From assembly GCA_019739335.1 (NCBI GenBank), contig CP073261.1:1370818-1434817 (forward strand): 64,000 bases of DNA. The letters are read 5' to 3'. The notes beneath the pieces are model-generated. The model worked only from the letters and a program-made list of their open reading frames with translations, did not search any database and was not told the DNA's origin. The position numbers and the translations under genes were made by a program. The stretch comes from Erythrobacter sp. (lineage in GTDB: Bacteria > Pseudomonadota > Alphaproteobacteria > Sphingomonadales > Sphingomonadaceae). Numbering within the stretch: position 1 is the stretch's first letter; each line of letters starts with the position of its first letter. Shown here in pieces: positions 7,992-17,172 of the stretch.

Positions 7992-8801
7992 TCAATCGAA
8001 ATAGGAGATCGTCCGCAGTTCGATGCTCTGCCGCGGCGCGGCGTCGGGCGGCGCGGTCTCGTCCTCGAAAGCGGTGTGCGCAGTGAACTGCACTGCGCTG
8101 TCATCGCTGTCGAACAGCTTGAAGGCGAACATTTCGTCGGGCCGCATCTGTGGCAGCCAGCACCAGCGATGATCCGGTGCATAGGAAAGATTGAACCCCC
8201 AGAGCGAGAAATCGAGCCCGCCCAGTCCGCCGACGATTTCACTCGGGAACAGGTCCTCTCGCCGTACAGTGCTTGCATCGCAGAGGGTAAGCGGTGCGCT
8301 CTCCACCGTGGCGAGCGGGCGCCAGAGATTGATAAGCACGTGTCGTTTCGCGAGTCGCTCCTCCGCCTCCTCTGGCGGCAGTAACAGCCGCGTGTAATCG
8401 GCCACGGTCTTCGCGCCGTAATCGACATGCGCGCCGTTCGCCGGCTGGTTGTGTCCTTGGGTGCCGATGGCACTGGCCCGGCGAATCGCCCCAAAGCTGA
8501 CGGTCTTGGCAGCGCCGGTGAGCCGCTGCACCAGTGCCTCCCCATAGCGGCAATAGGCGGCGAGCTGGTCCGGATCGTCGAGATCGGAAACCGGCGATGG
8601 CTCCTTGACCACAACAAACCCGTTGCGGTCGAACGAAAGCTCCCCCTGCTCGCCGCGCACATCGTGGATGGTTACGCGGTGCTCCTCACCGGGCCAATAA
8701 CTGCGTTCGCGATCCCCCGCGTAGAAAGTCGCCTTCTCCCCGCGCATGACATATTTTATCGTCGCTTCAACATCTTGTACCGCACGCGCCATTACTTGCA
8801 T
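7992..8801 (-). CDS. CmcJ/NvfI-family (asaB-like) iron-dependent oxygenase
   Basis: A 269-residue protein resembling the CmcJ/NvfI/GA4-desaturase-like group of Fe(II)-dependent oxygenases. HVDYGAKT at 125-132 supplies the H-x-D metal ligands and INLWRPL at 157-163 is the most recognisable family motif, followed by APLTLCDAST. Members hydroxylate, desaturate or epoxidise natural-product substrates in fungi and actinomycetes. The ATG at 8801 is preceded by GGGAGGAAGAG, so it is preferred over 8840. It is the first gene of the leftward series and faces away from the TonB receptor. The substrate is unknown. Confidence 0.72.
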   Translation of the reverse strand: MQVMARAVQDVEATIKYVMRGEKATFYAGDRERSYWPGEEHRVTIHDVRGEQGELSFDRNGFVVVKEPSPVSDLDDPDQLAAYCRYGEALVQRLTGAAKTVSFGAIRRASAIGTQGHNQPANGAHVDYGAKTVADYTRLLLPPEEAEERLAKRHVLINLWRPLATVESAPLTLCDASTVRREDLFPSEIVGGLGGLDFSLWGFNLSYAPDHRWCWLPQMRPDEMFAFKLFDSDDSAVQFTAHTAFEDETAPPDAAPRQSIELRTISYFD

Positions 8802-9088
8802 TCTCTCTTCCTCCCGCGCCGGATCGCGCAGATAATGCAATGATCATCCGGCATTGACTGTTGCTTCATTGCGACAAAAGCGCGCGGATATTGCAATTCT
8901 TGCGCATCGCCCTTGTTTGTAACGTTCGTGACGATAGTCTGCAATCGGGGAGAGGATAAGGTGAGCTGCACTGCACTGCGGCTTTCTGCATCCCTCTTAG
9001 AACACCTGACTAGCCCGGGCAAACGGGCAGCCGGTAGTTGCAACATGCGGGCGCTGCCTCGGTAGCCCTGCTTGAGGGAGGTTACCTG

Positions 9089-11692
9089 ATGAAATTCAAG
9101 ACTTTGGGAGTCGTGTCTTCGTTTGCCATGGCGGCAGCGATCAGCGCGCCCGCCTTTGCGCAGGACGCACCGGCACAGGACGAAAGCGAGGACGGCCGCA
9201 CCAACGTGATCGTGGTGACCGCTGAGTTCCGCGAAGCGAACCTGCAGGATACGCCGATCGCTATTACCGCGGTCAATGCCGAGATGCTTGAAGCGCGCGG
9301 CCAGACCGATATTTCGCAAATCGCCAACCAGGCCCCCAACGTCAGCCTGACCCCTCAGCCGCAGAACGGCGGAACCGGCCTGATCGCCTTTATCCGTGGC
9401 GTCGGCCAGGTCGATTTCAACTACGCACTCGATCCGGGTGTCGGCGTCTATGTCGATGACGTGTTTATTCCCACGCTGTCGGCCTCGCTGCTCGAACTGA
9501 TGGATCTCGACCGGATCGAAGTGCTGCGCGGCCCCCAGGGCACATTGGCAGGCAAGAACTCGATCGGCGGCGCGATCCGTCTGTTCAGCGCCCGCCCCGA
9601 AGGCGACAACTCGGGCTATTTCCGCGCTACCTATGGGTCGTATGACCGGATGGAAATTCGCGGCATGGCCGATTTCGCCATCACCGAGGATCTGGCCGTG
9701 CGCGTGTCCGGCTTCGGCCGCAGCGTGGATGGCTACGTCACCCAGCTCGATTACGGGCTGACTCACCCCGGTTCCAACGTGCCCAGCACCAATGCCCGCG
9801 GGCGCGGCAATCCGGACCGGACCACGATGGGCGGGGACAGCACGACCGCCGGTCGCATCGCGCTGCGCTGGGAACCCTCGTCCACCTTCGAATGGAACGT
9901 GTCCGCCGATTTCACCTCGACGCGCGGTGAAGCCGGGCCGACCGTACTGATCGCGGCGGGTATCCCCACCGGAGGTGCGGTGCCGTTCGATCCGACTTCG
10001 AGCAATCCCGCCAGCAGCGTGGGCGCAGCCATCCGCAATGGCGATGGCGACATCATCGGTTATGAACCGCTGCCGTGGCTGACCGGGCTCAATGGCAATG
10101 CCGTACCGGTGAACTGTGCCTTCGTCCCCGCTGGCCCCTATAGCTGCGATACACTTGGCGGCGGCTTTGGCGATCCGCGCTTCATCTCTTATTCGAACTT
10201 CCTCGATGCCCGCACCCCGACAAGCCAGGCGCCGTACAAGCCCTACGCCGCGATGCAGAACCAGGATTTCACGGGTTGGGGCATTCACAGCAACGCCACG
10301 CTCGATATCAACGATAACCTGCAACTGGTCTGGATCGCTTCCTGGCGCGAATACGAATCGCTGTGGGGCCAGGATCAGGACGCCACCCCGGTTCCGGTGG
10401 CGCAGCTCGACAACCAGCTGAACCATCGCGCGTGGAGCCAGGAAGTGCGCTTGAACTTCGAAGTTGCGGATGGCCTGGTGCAGGGCACCGTGGGCGGCTT
10501 CTACCTCGACCAGGACGGCGAATACACCGCCCGCGTCGATCTGAACTACGCCGGGATCGACTTCATCCACGGACCGGATACCACGCCGAGCACCACGCAG
10601 GCGCTGTTTGCTACCGCGACGATCAGCCCGACCGACATGCTGAGCATCACCGGCGGCATCCGTTACACGAAGGACGAAAAGACCTACACCTACTTCCGCT
10701 CCAACCCGGATGGTTCGGTTCCCTTCGTCCCGGCGCCTGTCGGTGCACCGCCGATCTGCGAATACTTCTACGGCGCGGACCCCGATGGTGGCGGGCCGGT
10801 GTCGCTGGGCAATACGCCGAACTGCCTGCTGACGGGCCTGTTCAACGTGCCTGGCGAATTCCGCGGCGACCGGTGGGACTGGCGTCTGGCGGCGGACTAC
10901 CGCTTCTCGGATGAGTTCCTCGCCTATGCCTCGGTCACCACCGGGTTCAAGGGCGGCGGGGTCAATCCGCGGCCGTTCTTCGGTCCTTCCACCGGGGAGT
11001 GCGAAGATCTGCCCCCCGGTGTGCTGGCACCGTGCAACCAGATCAATTCGTTCAACCCGGAAACGATCATCACCTATGAAATGGGCTTCAAGGCCGATTT
11101 CTTCGATCGTCGCCTGCGGCTGAACGGTGCAGCATTCTGGAACGACTACAGCGATATCATCCTGCAGCTGACCGCCTGCCCGGCCTCGCCGTGCCTCCAG
11201 CCCAACAATGTGGGTTCGGCGGAAGTGAAGGGCTTCGAACTCGAAGTCACGGCCTACCCGGTCGATGGTCTCTCGATCGACGCCGGTCTTGCCTACCTCG
11301 ATTTCCAGTACACCGAAGTGGGCACTTCGGGCCTCACGGGCGATGAAATCACGCCCTACACGCCGGAATGGACCTACAGCTTCGGCATCCAGTACGACAT
11401 GGAAATCGACCCGGGCACCGTAATGGTGCGCTTCGACGGTTCGTACCAGTCGGAAACCTTCACCGAAGCCAACAATTCGTTCTGGAGCCGGATCGACAAT
11501 CGTTTCCTCGGCAATGCACGCGTCGGCTTCACCACCACGGACGAAGACTGGACCGTGGCGCTCGAGGTACAGAACGTGTTCGATCACTTCTACTACCAGA
11601 GTGTCAGCGACGTTTCCGGTTCGCTCGGTGTCGTCACCGGCGTGCCCGGCCTGCCACGCACCTGGGCGCTGTCGGTCGAACGCCGCTTCTGA
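9089..11692 (+). CDS. TonB-dependent outer-membrane receptor
   Basis: An 867-residue receptor. The signal peptide is MKFKTLGVVSSFAMAAAISA with cleavage after AFA. The plug domain starts with VIVVTAEFREANLQDTPIAITAV and contains the RIEVLRGPQGTLAGKNSIGGAI motif; the remainder is a 22-strand-type beta barrel ending in the required terminal phenylalanine (SVERRF). It imports a scarce or bulky substrate using TonB energy; placement opposite the catabolic series suggests it takes up that pathway's substrate. The ATG at 9089 has GAGGGAGG nearby. The 287-base divergent gap (8802-9088) must hold promoters for both directions; I see no strong -35/-10 pair there, only a GTAACGTTCGTGAC partial dyad. Confidence 0.93.
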   Translation: MKFKTLGVVSSFAMAAAISAPAFAQDAPAQDESEDGRTNVIVVTAEFREANLQDTPIAITAVNAEMLEARGQTDISQIANQAPNVSLTPQPQNGGTGLIAFIRGVGQVDFNYALDPGVGVYVDDVFIPTLSASLLELMDLDRIEVLRGPQGTLAGKNSIGGAIRLFSARPEGDNSGYFRATYGSYDRMEIRGMADFAITEDLAVRVSGFGRSVDGYVTQLDYGLTHPGSNVPSTNARGRGNPDRTTMGGDSTTAGRIALRWEPSSTFEWNVSADFTSTRGEAGPTVLIAAGIPTGGAVPFDPTSSNPASSVGAAIRNGDGDIIGYEPLPWLTGLNGNAVPVNCAFVPAGPYSCDTLGGGFGDPRFISYSNFLDARTPTSQAPYKPYAAMQNQDFTGWGIHSNATLDINDNLQLVWIASWREYESLWGQDQDATPVPVAQLDNQLNHRAWSQEVRLNFEVADGLVQGTVGGFYLDQDGEYTARVDLNYAGIDFIHGPDTTPSTTQALFATATISPTDMLSITGGIRYTKDEKTYTYFRSNPDGSVPFVPAPVGAPPICEYFYGADPDGGGPVSLGNTPNCLLTGLFNVPGEFRGDRWDWRLAADYRFSDEFLAYASVTTGFKGGGVNPRPFFGPSTGECEDLPPGVLAPCNQINSFNPETIITYEMGFKADFFDRRLRLNGAAFWNDYSDIILQLTACPASPCLQPNNVGSAEVKGFELEVTAYPVDGLSIDAGLAYLDFQYTEVGTSGLTGDEITPYTPEWTYSFGIQYDMEIDPGTVMVRFDGSYQSETFTEANNSFWSRIDNRFLGNARVGFTTTDEDWTVALEVQNVFDHFYYQSVSDVSGSLGVVTGVPGLPRTWALSVERRF

Positions 11693-11778
11693 GCTTGGGA
11701 GGGGAGAGCCCCCGGTCCCGCCCCAGCAGTATAGCTGAGTGGCGGGCCGGGGGCCTTCTCCCGAATCGCTCACGACGC

Positions 11779-11819
11779 AAAAATGGGGCGCGGACCAGAT
11801 CGGTCCGCGCCCCATTTTT
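11779..11819. terminator. Bidirectional rho-independent terminator
   Basis: A-rich/T-rich flanks enclose a GC-rich 13-bp stem (TGGGGCGCGGACC paired with GGTCCGCGCCCCA) with a 5-base loop. AAAAA before and TTTTT after make it functional in both directions. It lies between the converging TonB receptor and IHF beta genes, exactly where a shared terminator is expected. Confidence 0.9.
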
Positions 11820-11838
11820 GCCGCCTGATGAGAAAAGG

Positions 11839-12120
11839 CTATTCGGTGTTAAGCCGCTCGCGCATTTCCTTGCCCGGCTTGAAATAGGGCACCCGCTTGG
11901 CGGGCACATCCACCGTCGCCCCGGTGCGCGGGTTCCGGCCGTTGCGCGCATCGCGCTGGCGGGTGGAAAAGGTGCCGAAACCGCGCAATTCCACCCGGCC
12001 ACCTTCGGCCAGCCGAGCGGCGATTTCATCAAAGAAAATATCCACCACCTGCTCCACCTCTTCGGGGCGCAGTTCAGGGTTGTCTGCCGACAGAGCCTGG
12101 AGGAGTTCGGACCTGATCAT
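11839..12120 (-). CDS. ihfB: Integration host factor beta subunit
   Basis: A 93-residue DNA-bending protein. [33 protein letters not shown] is the dimerising helical half, VELRGFGTF starts the beta arms, and [28 protein letters not shown] is the DNA-binding arm typical of IHF beta rather than HU (the R-N-P arm tip, and the long N-terminal extension with E/L). It bends DNA at sigma-54 promoters among other sites, which is of interest because a sigma-54 element occurs upstream of flgB in this window. GGGGAA precedes the ATG at 12120; an upstream in-frame start at 12156 would add 12 residues foreign to the family. Confidence 0.93.
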   Translation of the reverse strand: MIRSELLQALSADNPELRPEEVEQVVDIFFDEIAARLAEGGRVELRGFGTFSTRQRDARNGRNPRTGATVDVPAKRVPYFKPGKEMRERLNTE

Positions 12121-12303
12121 AATATTCCCCGATCGGGTTATGGGTGCGACCCGCATGACGTCGATCGCCGAGCCAACGCGACCCGGTACTGATTTGCATT
12201 AAGATTGCCAGAGAATCGCATCCTGCGCAATGGCATAGCCGCATTTCCGGACAATTTAGGTGGATTGGTTCGCAGGAAGGACAATCCACTCCGGAATGGG
12301 CGA

Positions 12304-12642
12304 TCACGCCTCTTCGAACAGATCGGCGATGCCGAGCCCCAGCCGCTCCATCCGTTCGCGGATACCCGGCCATTCCTCGCGCAAAAATGCCGCGCGTTCG
12401 CTGGCGCGCAGCTTGAGTGCCGCGCCTTCGCGGACGAACATGCCGACCCCGCGCTGCACGCGGATCAGGCCGTCGGACTGGAATTGCTGGTAGGCCTTGG
12501 CCACGGTGAGCGGGTTGGCCCCCTGCTCGGCGGCAAACGCGCGCACCGATGGCAACATTTCGCCCTCGCCATAACGCCCGTCGATGATTGCAGCGGCAAT
12601 CTGTTCGCGCAGGCGCAGGTAGACGGGGCGGGTGTCGCTCAT
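12304..12642 (-). CDS. Short GntR-family regulator (YtrA type)
   Basis: A 112-residue protein with a GntR winged helix over residues 1-75: PVYLRLREQIAAAIIDGRYGEGEMLPSVRAFAAEQGANPLTVAKAYQQFQSDGLI and the wing RGVGMFV. The ligand domain is absent; a short helical tail follows, as in the YtrA group that often regulates membrane-export genes. No target is clear: downstream is only ihfB after about 180 bases, and the divergent POT transporter is 190 bases away on the other side and could be regulated from the shared region. Confidence 0.88.
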   Translation of the reverse strand: MSDTRPVYLRLREQIAAAIIDGRYGEGEMLPSVRAFAAEQGANPLTVAKAYQQFQSDGLIRVQRGVGMFVREGAALKLRASERAAFLREEWPGIRERMERLGLGIADLFEEA

Positions 12643-12834
12643 GGGTGCAGCAGTGCCATAATACAGCGGGGCAGGTCAAGCGCGGCGACACCAGAGTTGA
12701 CATTGGGCAAGACAGTTTCACCGGCAACTTTTTGCGGCTTCACATGACTGAAACAATCGCTAGGGTGCGCGCTTTCCGGGCTACACCCGCGCCACTTAGA
12801 AGCGTCGGGACAAACAGATTAGGGACGCATCACT

Positions 12835-14499
12835 ATGGTCGAAGGCATGTTCTTCACATTCGGTTCCGGCTTCGAGATGTGGGCCTTCCGCATCGCGGTG
12901 ATCGCTCTGGCCGCCTTCCTGATCGGCGGCGTGGTGCTGGTAACCCGGCCGCAGGCAGAAGTGATCGGCCATCCCAAGGGTCTGTTCCTGCTGTTCATGG
13001 CCGAGATGTGGGAGCGGTTCTCCTACTACGGTATGCGCGCATTGCTGATTTTCTACCTGGTCCAGCACTGGCTGTTCTCGGACAGCGAGGCTTCGATCAT
13101 CTACGGTGCCTATACCGCGCTGGTCTACATCACGCCGGTGGTCGGCGGCTATCTGGCGGATCGTTACATCGGCCAGCGCAAGGCGGTGCTGTTCGGCGCA
13201 GTGCTGCTCACCTTCGGCCACTTCTTCATGGCTTTCGAAGGCAGCGGCGGACAGGACGATCCGATTATCAACGTGTTCTGGCTGGCGCTAGCCCTGATCA
13301 TCGTCGGCTCGGGCTTCCTGAAAGCCAACATTTCGGTCATCGTCGGCCAGCTCTATTCGCGCACCGACATTCGCCGCGACCCCGCCTACACCATCTTCTA
13401 CATGGGCATTAACGTCGGCGCGGCGACCGCATCGATCATTTGCGGCTATCTCGGCCAGACATATGGCTGGCAGTACGGCTTCGGCCTTGCCGGTTTCGGC
13501 ATGCTGCTCGGCCTGGTGTTCTTCGTCATCGGCAAGCCGCTGTTGCTGGGCAAGGGTGAGCCCAAGGATCCGGCAAAGATCGCCGGGATGAAGGAATGGG
13601 GCATTTACGGCGCTGGCCTCGCCATGGTGGCGCTGTGCTGGCTGGCCGTGCAATATCAGGCGCTGGTGGGCTATGTCGTCGGCGGATTCGGCGGCGCACT
13701 GGTGCTCTATGTACTGTTCACCGCCGTCACCAAGCTGGCACCGGAGGAGCGCGACCGCATCTTTGCAGCGATGTTCCTGATCCTCACTTCGATCGTGTTC
13801 TGGGCCCTCTTCGAACAGGCGGGCTCCTCGCTCAACCTGTTTACCGACCGGCATGTCGACACGGCGGGCGTCAACGCCTCGATGTTCCAGTCGGTCAATG
13901 CGATCTACATCGTGCTGCTGGCACCTTTGTTCGCGATGCTGTGGCAGGGGCTGGCCCGCAAGGGCGCTGAACCGAGCACACCGATGAAGTTCGGCCTTGC
14001 AATCATCCAGGTCGGCCTTGGCTTCCTTGTGCTTGTCTGGGGTTCGGAAGCTGCAGGGATCGACGTGCCCACGCCGGTCATCTTCATCTTCCTGATCTAT
14101 CTGCTGCACACCACCGGCGAACTGTGCCTCAGCCCGGTTGGCCTTTCCGCCATGAACCGGCTTGCCCCGGCGCACATGGCATCGCTCATCATGGGCACCT
14201 GGTTCTTCGCTTCGGCCACCGGCAATTTCGCCGCCGGCATGATTGCCGCCGCCACCGGGGGCGAAGGAGTAGGTGAGGAAGCGGGCAAGCAGGTCGTGCT
14301 CGATGTGTACTGGACGGTGGGGCTCTATGCCGTCGGCATCGGCCTTGCAGTCATGGTGCTCAGCCCGCTGATCAAGAAAATGATGCATCTCGACTCGCTA
14401 CGCGATGACAATGTCGGCGACGATCTCGAAGGCCAGGCGCAAGCCGGGGTCGAGGCGCAGGAAGCCGGCATTCACCCGACGATCCGGCCGCAGGGATAA
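12835..14499 (+). CDS. POT-family proton-coupled oligopeptide transporter
   Basis: A 554-residue polytopic inner-membrane protein. WERFSYYGMRALL (residues 59-71) carries the ExxERFxYYG motif of the POT/PTR family that couples proton and peptide binding, followed by the GGYLADRYIGQRKAV loop (PTR2 signature). Some twelve or more hydrophobic segments follow. A further helix before the ERF motif (AFRIAVIALAAFLIGGVVLV) is longer than in E. coli DtpA. It is followed after 7 bases by two secreted amidohydrolase-like genes, so the three may handle peptides or cyclic amides together. Confidence 0.9.
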   Translation: MVEGMFFTFGSGFEMWAFRIAVIALAAFLIGGVVLVTRPQAEVIGHPKGLFLLFMAEMWERFSYYGMRALLIFYLVQHWLFSDSEASIIYGAYTALVYITPVVGGYLADRYIGQRKAVLFGAVLLTFGHFFMAFEGSGGQDDPIINVFWLALALIIVGSGFLKANISVIVGQLYSRTDIRRDPAYTIFYMGINVGAATASIICGYLGQTYGWQYGFGLAGFGMLLGLVFFVIGKPLLLGKGEPKDPAKIAGMKEWGIYGAGLAMVALCWLAVQYQALVGYVVGGFGGALVLYVLFTAVTKLAPEERDRIFAAMFLILTSIVFWALFEQAGSSLNLFTDRHVDTAGVNASMFQSVNAIYIVLLAPLFAMLWQGLARKGAEPSTPMKFGLAIIQVGLGFLVLVWGSEAAGIDVPTPVIFIFLIYLLHTTGELCLSPVGLSAMNRLAPAHMASLIMGTWFFASATGNFAAGMIAAATGGEGVGEEAGKQVVLDVYWTVGLYAVGIGLAVMVLSPLIKKMMHLDSLRDDNVGDDLEGQAQAGVEAQEAGIHPTIRPQG

Positions 14500-14506
14500 T
14501 ATACAC

Positions 14507-15880
14507 ATGAACACCAGACCCACCCTCGTCGCGCTTTTCGCGCTCGTACTGGCAAGCTGTACTACGGCATCGGGTACGCAAGCTCCCGCGGCAGCGAGCG
14601 CCGCCACCGAGGCGGATGCGCCTTACCCGTCGACCTACGAACGCTATCCCGGAGTGCCGACCGCGCTGGTCGGCGCGACGGTGTACGATGGCGCAGGGGG
14701 CATGATCGAGAACGGCACCGTGCTGTTTGCCGATGGCGAAGTGGTCGGCATCGGCGGGGCGGACCTCGCCATCCCGGCAGGTTACACGCGGATCGATGCG
14801 ACGGGCAAATTCGTCACCCCCGGCATCATCGATATCCACTCGCACCTCGGCAACTATCCCACGCCTTCGGTCGATGCGCACAGCGACGGGAACGAGGCCA
14901 CCGATCCGACCACGCCCGAAGTCTGGGCCGAACATTCGGTCTGGCCGCAGGACCCCGGCTTTTCCCGCGCGCTGGCCAATGGCGGCATCACTTCGCTGCA
15001 GATCCTACCCGGATCGGCCAACCTGATGGGCGGGCGCACGGTTACACTCAAGAACGTGCCCAGCCGCACCGTGCAGGGGATGAAATTCCCCGGCGCGCCC
15101 TACTCGATGAAAATGGCCTGCGGGGAGAATCCCAAGCGCGTCTACGGCGGCCGCAACCGGATGCCATCCACGCGAATGGGCAATTTCGCTGTCAACCGCG
15201 AAACCTTCCTGCAAGCGCAGGAATACATGGCGGAGGAAAGCCCCGATCGAGACCTCGCGATGGAAACGCTGGCGGGCGTGCTGCGTGGCGAAATCCTGAT
15301 CCAGAACCACTGCTACCGGGCCGACGAAATGGCGCTGGTGCTCGATATGGCGGACGAATTCGGCTATACTGTCGCCGCCTTCCACCACGCGGTGGAAAGC
15401 TACAAGATCGCCGACCTGCTGCGCGAGAACGAGGTCTGCTCGGCCGTCTGGGCGGACTGGTACGGCTTCAAGATGGAAGCCTACGACGCCATTCCCGAAA
15501 ACGCTGCCTTGCTGCACCAAGCCGGGGCCTGCGTGGTGATCCATTCGGATGACGAGAACGGCATCCAGCGATTGAACCAGGAAGCCGCCAAGGCGCAAGC
15601 CGACGGGGCAAGGATGGGGATAGCCATATCCGATGCGGACGTGATCTCGTGGATCACGCTCAACGCCGCGCGGGCGATGGGGATTGCCGACATGACGGGC
15701 AGCCTCGAAGCGGGCAAGATGGCCGACATCGTGCTGTGGAACGGCGATCCGCTGTCGATCTATTCGCGGCCGGAAATGGTCTGGATCGACGGGGCGGTGA
15801 TGTACGACATGAACAATCCGGCGATGCGCCCGGTGAGCGATTTCGAACTTGGCCAGCCGGGTGAGGGAGACACGAAATGA
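14507..15880 (+). CDS. Lipoprotein amidohydrolase (imidazolonepropionase-like)
   Basis: A 457-residue metal-dependent hydrolase of the amidohydrolase superfamily. A lipobox LASC (Cys18) makes it a likely periplasm-facing lipoprotein. The HSH motif is at 111-113 after KFVTPGIIDI; further ligand histidines appear in NHCYRADE and AAFHHAVES, and the final catalytic aspartate in VIHSDDENG. The C-terminal ARAMGI..GSLEAGKMADIVLWNGDPL is the family's composite sheet. It probably hydrolyses a cyclic amide or a dipeptide-like compound. It starts 7 bases after the transporter and overlaps the next gene by ATGA. The start at 14507 is set by the lipoprotein signal. Confidence 0.88.
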   Translation: MNTRPTLVALFALVLASCTTASGTQAPAAASAATEADAPYPSTYERYPGVPTALVGATVYDGAGGMIENGTVLFADGEVVGIGGADLAIPAGYTRIDATGKFVTPGIIDIHSHLGNYPTPSVDAHSDGNEATDPTTPEVWAEHSVWPQDPGFSRALANGGITSLQILPGSANLMGGRTVTLKNVPSRTVQGMKFPGAPYSMKMACGENPKRVYGGRNRMPSTRMGNFAVNRETFLQAQEYMAEESPDRDLAMETLAGVLRGEILIQNHCYRADEMALVLDMADEFGYTVAAFHHAVESYKIADLLRENEVCSAVWADWYGFKMEAYDAIPENAALLHQAGACVVIHSDDENGIQRLNQEAAKAQADGARMGIAISDADVISWITLNAARAMGIADMTGSLEAGKMADIVLWNGDPLSIYSRPEMVWIDGAVMYDMNNPAMRPVSDFELGQPGEGDTK

Positions 15881-17169
15881 GCCGCGCCCTTCTCCTTGGC
15901 GTTGCCGCCCTCGCGCTCAGCGCCACTCCACTCGCCGCACAGGATGTCGCGGTAACCGGGGCCACCGTCGCCACCGGAGACGGCAGCGAGCCGATCCGCA
16001 ATGCCACCGTGGTGGTGCAGGGCGGCCGCGTGGTCGCCGCCGGAGCGGGCGTTGCCGTGCCTGCGGGCATGACCGTTGTCGATGGCAGCGGCCTGTGGGT
16101 CACCCCCGGCCTGTTCGCTTCGATCACTAATCTCGGCCTCGTCGATGTGGGCGCGGTGGGCGAAAGCAACGATGAGGAGGCCGGCAACTCGCCGTTCAAT
16201 GCCGCGCTCGACGTTGCGCCCGCTATCAATCCGCAAGCACAGGATTTCGGCTACAGCCGCGCAGGCGGAGTGACCCGTGCCTCGGTTACCCCCTCGGCGG
16301 GTTCGGACATTTTTGCTGGCCAAGGCGCGGTGATCGATCTGGGAGCGGATTTCGACGCGGTGCGTCAGCGCCGCGCTTTCCAGCACGTCGAAATGGGCGA
16401 ACGCGGCGCGCGGCTCGCGGGCGGCAGCCGCACTGCCGTGCATACGCTGATCCGCAACGCCTTGTTCGAAGCCAGCCGCCTCGCCGAAACCGGCGAGCGG
16501 GATGACGATGCCCTGCTCACCCGCTTCGATGCGCTGGCGCTGGCACCTGTGGTGCGCGGCGAACAGAAGCTTTACGTCACCGTCCACCGCGCGGCGGACA
16601 TCCTCTCGGTGCTGGCGCTCCGTGATGAATTCCCCGCGCTGGACATGGTGCTGGTAGGCGTCACCGAAGGCTGGATGGTCGCCCCGCAGATCGCGGCGGC
16701 GGACGTGCCGGTGATCACCAATGCGCTGGTCGATCTCCCCTCCAGCTTCGAGCGGCTGGCTGCGACGCAGAGCAATGTCGGGCGGATGGTTGATGCCGGA
16801 GTGCGGGTGGCTATCGGCGGCTATGAAAGCAGCGGCGATCATCCACGCGGATTGCCACAGCAGGCGGGCAACATGGTTGCGCTGAACGGCGTACCCGGCG
16901 CGACTGGCTTGAGCTGGGGCGAGGCGTTCGCGACTATAACTTCAGTCCCTGCCAGTATCGGCGGACTGGAAGGCACGGCTGGCGTCCTGCAAGCGGGCGC
17001 GCACGGTGATCTGGTGATCTGGGATGGCGATCCGCTCGAACTGTCGAGCGCGCCCTTGCGGGTGTTTATCGACGGGGTCGAACAGCCGCTCGACAACCAC
17101 CAGACGCGGCTCCGGGAACGCTACCGCACGCTCGACGAAAGCCAGTTACCGGCAGCATACCGGCGCTAG
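15877..17169 (+). CDS. Amidohydrolase-fold protein lacking metal ligands
   Basis: A 430-residue exported protein (signal MSRALLLGVAALALSATPLA, cut after AAA/AQ) with the amidohydrolase layout: N-terminal GATVATGDG..RNATVVVQGGRVVAAG, a VTPGLF turn, and the C-terminal AGVLQAGAHGDLVIWDGDPLE sheet. Where active members have HxH after VTPG, this one reads LFASITNLGL, and the position of the last catalytic aspartate reads IGGYESSG. It is therefore likely inactive as a hydrolase. It overlaps its active-looking neighbour by four bases, which suggests a heteromeric or regulatory partner. Confidence 0.82.
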   Translation: MSRALLLGVAALALSATPLAAQDVAVTGATVATGDGSEPIRNATVVVQGGRVVAAGAGVAVPAGMTVVDGSGLWVTPGLFASITNLGLVDVGAVGESNDEEAGNSPFNAALDVAPAINPQAQDFGYSRAGGVTRASVTPSAGSDIFAGQGAVIDLGADFDAVRQRRAFQHVEMGERGARLAGGSRTAVHTLIRNALFEASRLAETGERDDDALLTRFDALALAPVVRGEQKLYVTVHRAADILSVLALRDEFPALDMVLVGVTEGWMVAPQIAAADVPVITNALVDLPSSFERLAATQSNVGRMVDAGVRVAIGGYESSGDHPRGLPQQAGNMVALNGVPGATGLSWGEAFATITSVPASIGGLEGTAGVLQAGAHGDLVIWDGDPLELSSAPLRVFIDGVEQPLDNHQTRLRERYRTLDESQLPAAYRR

Positions 17170-17172
17170 TCA

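Noticed and set aside
8792..11815. 1007-codon open frame opposite the TonB receptor
   Set aside because: It has no recognisable domain, and the plus strand encodes a complete receptor with signal peptide, plug and terminal Phe. Long antisense frames arise here from third-position GC bias.
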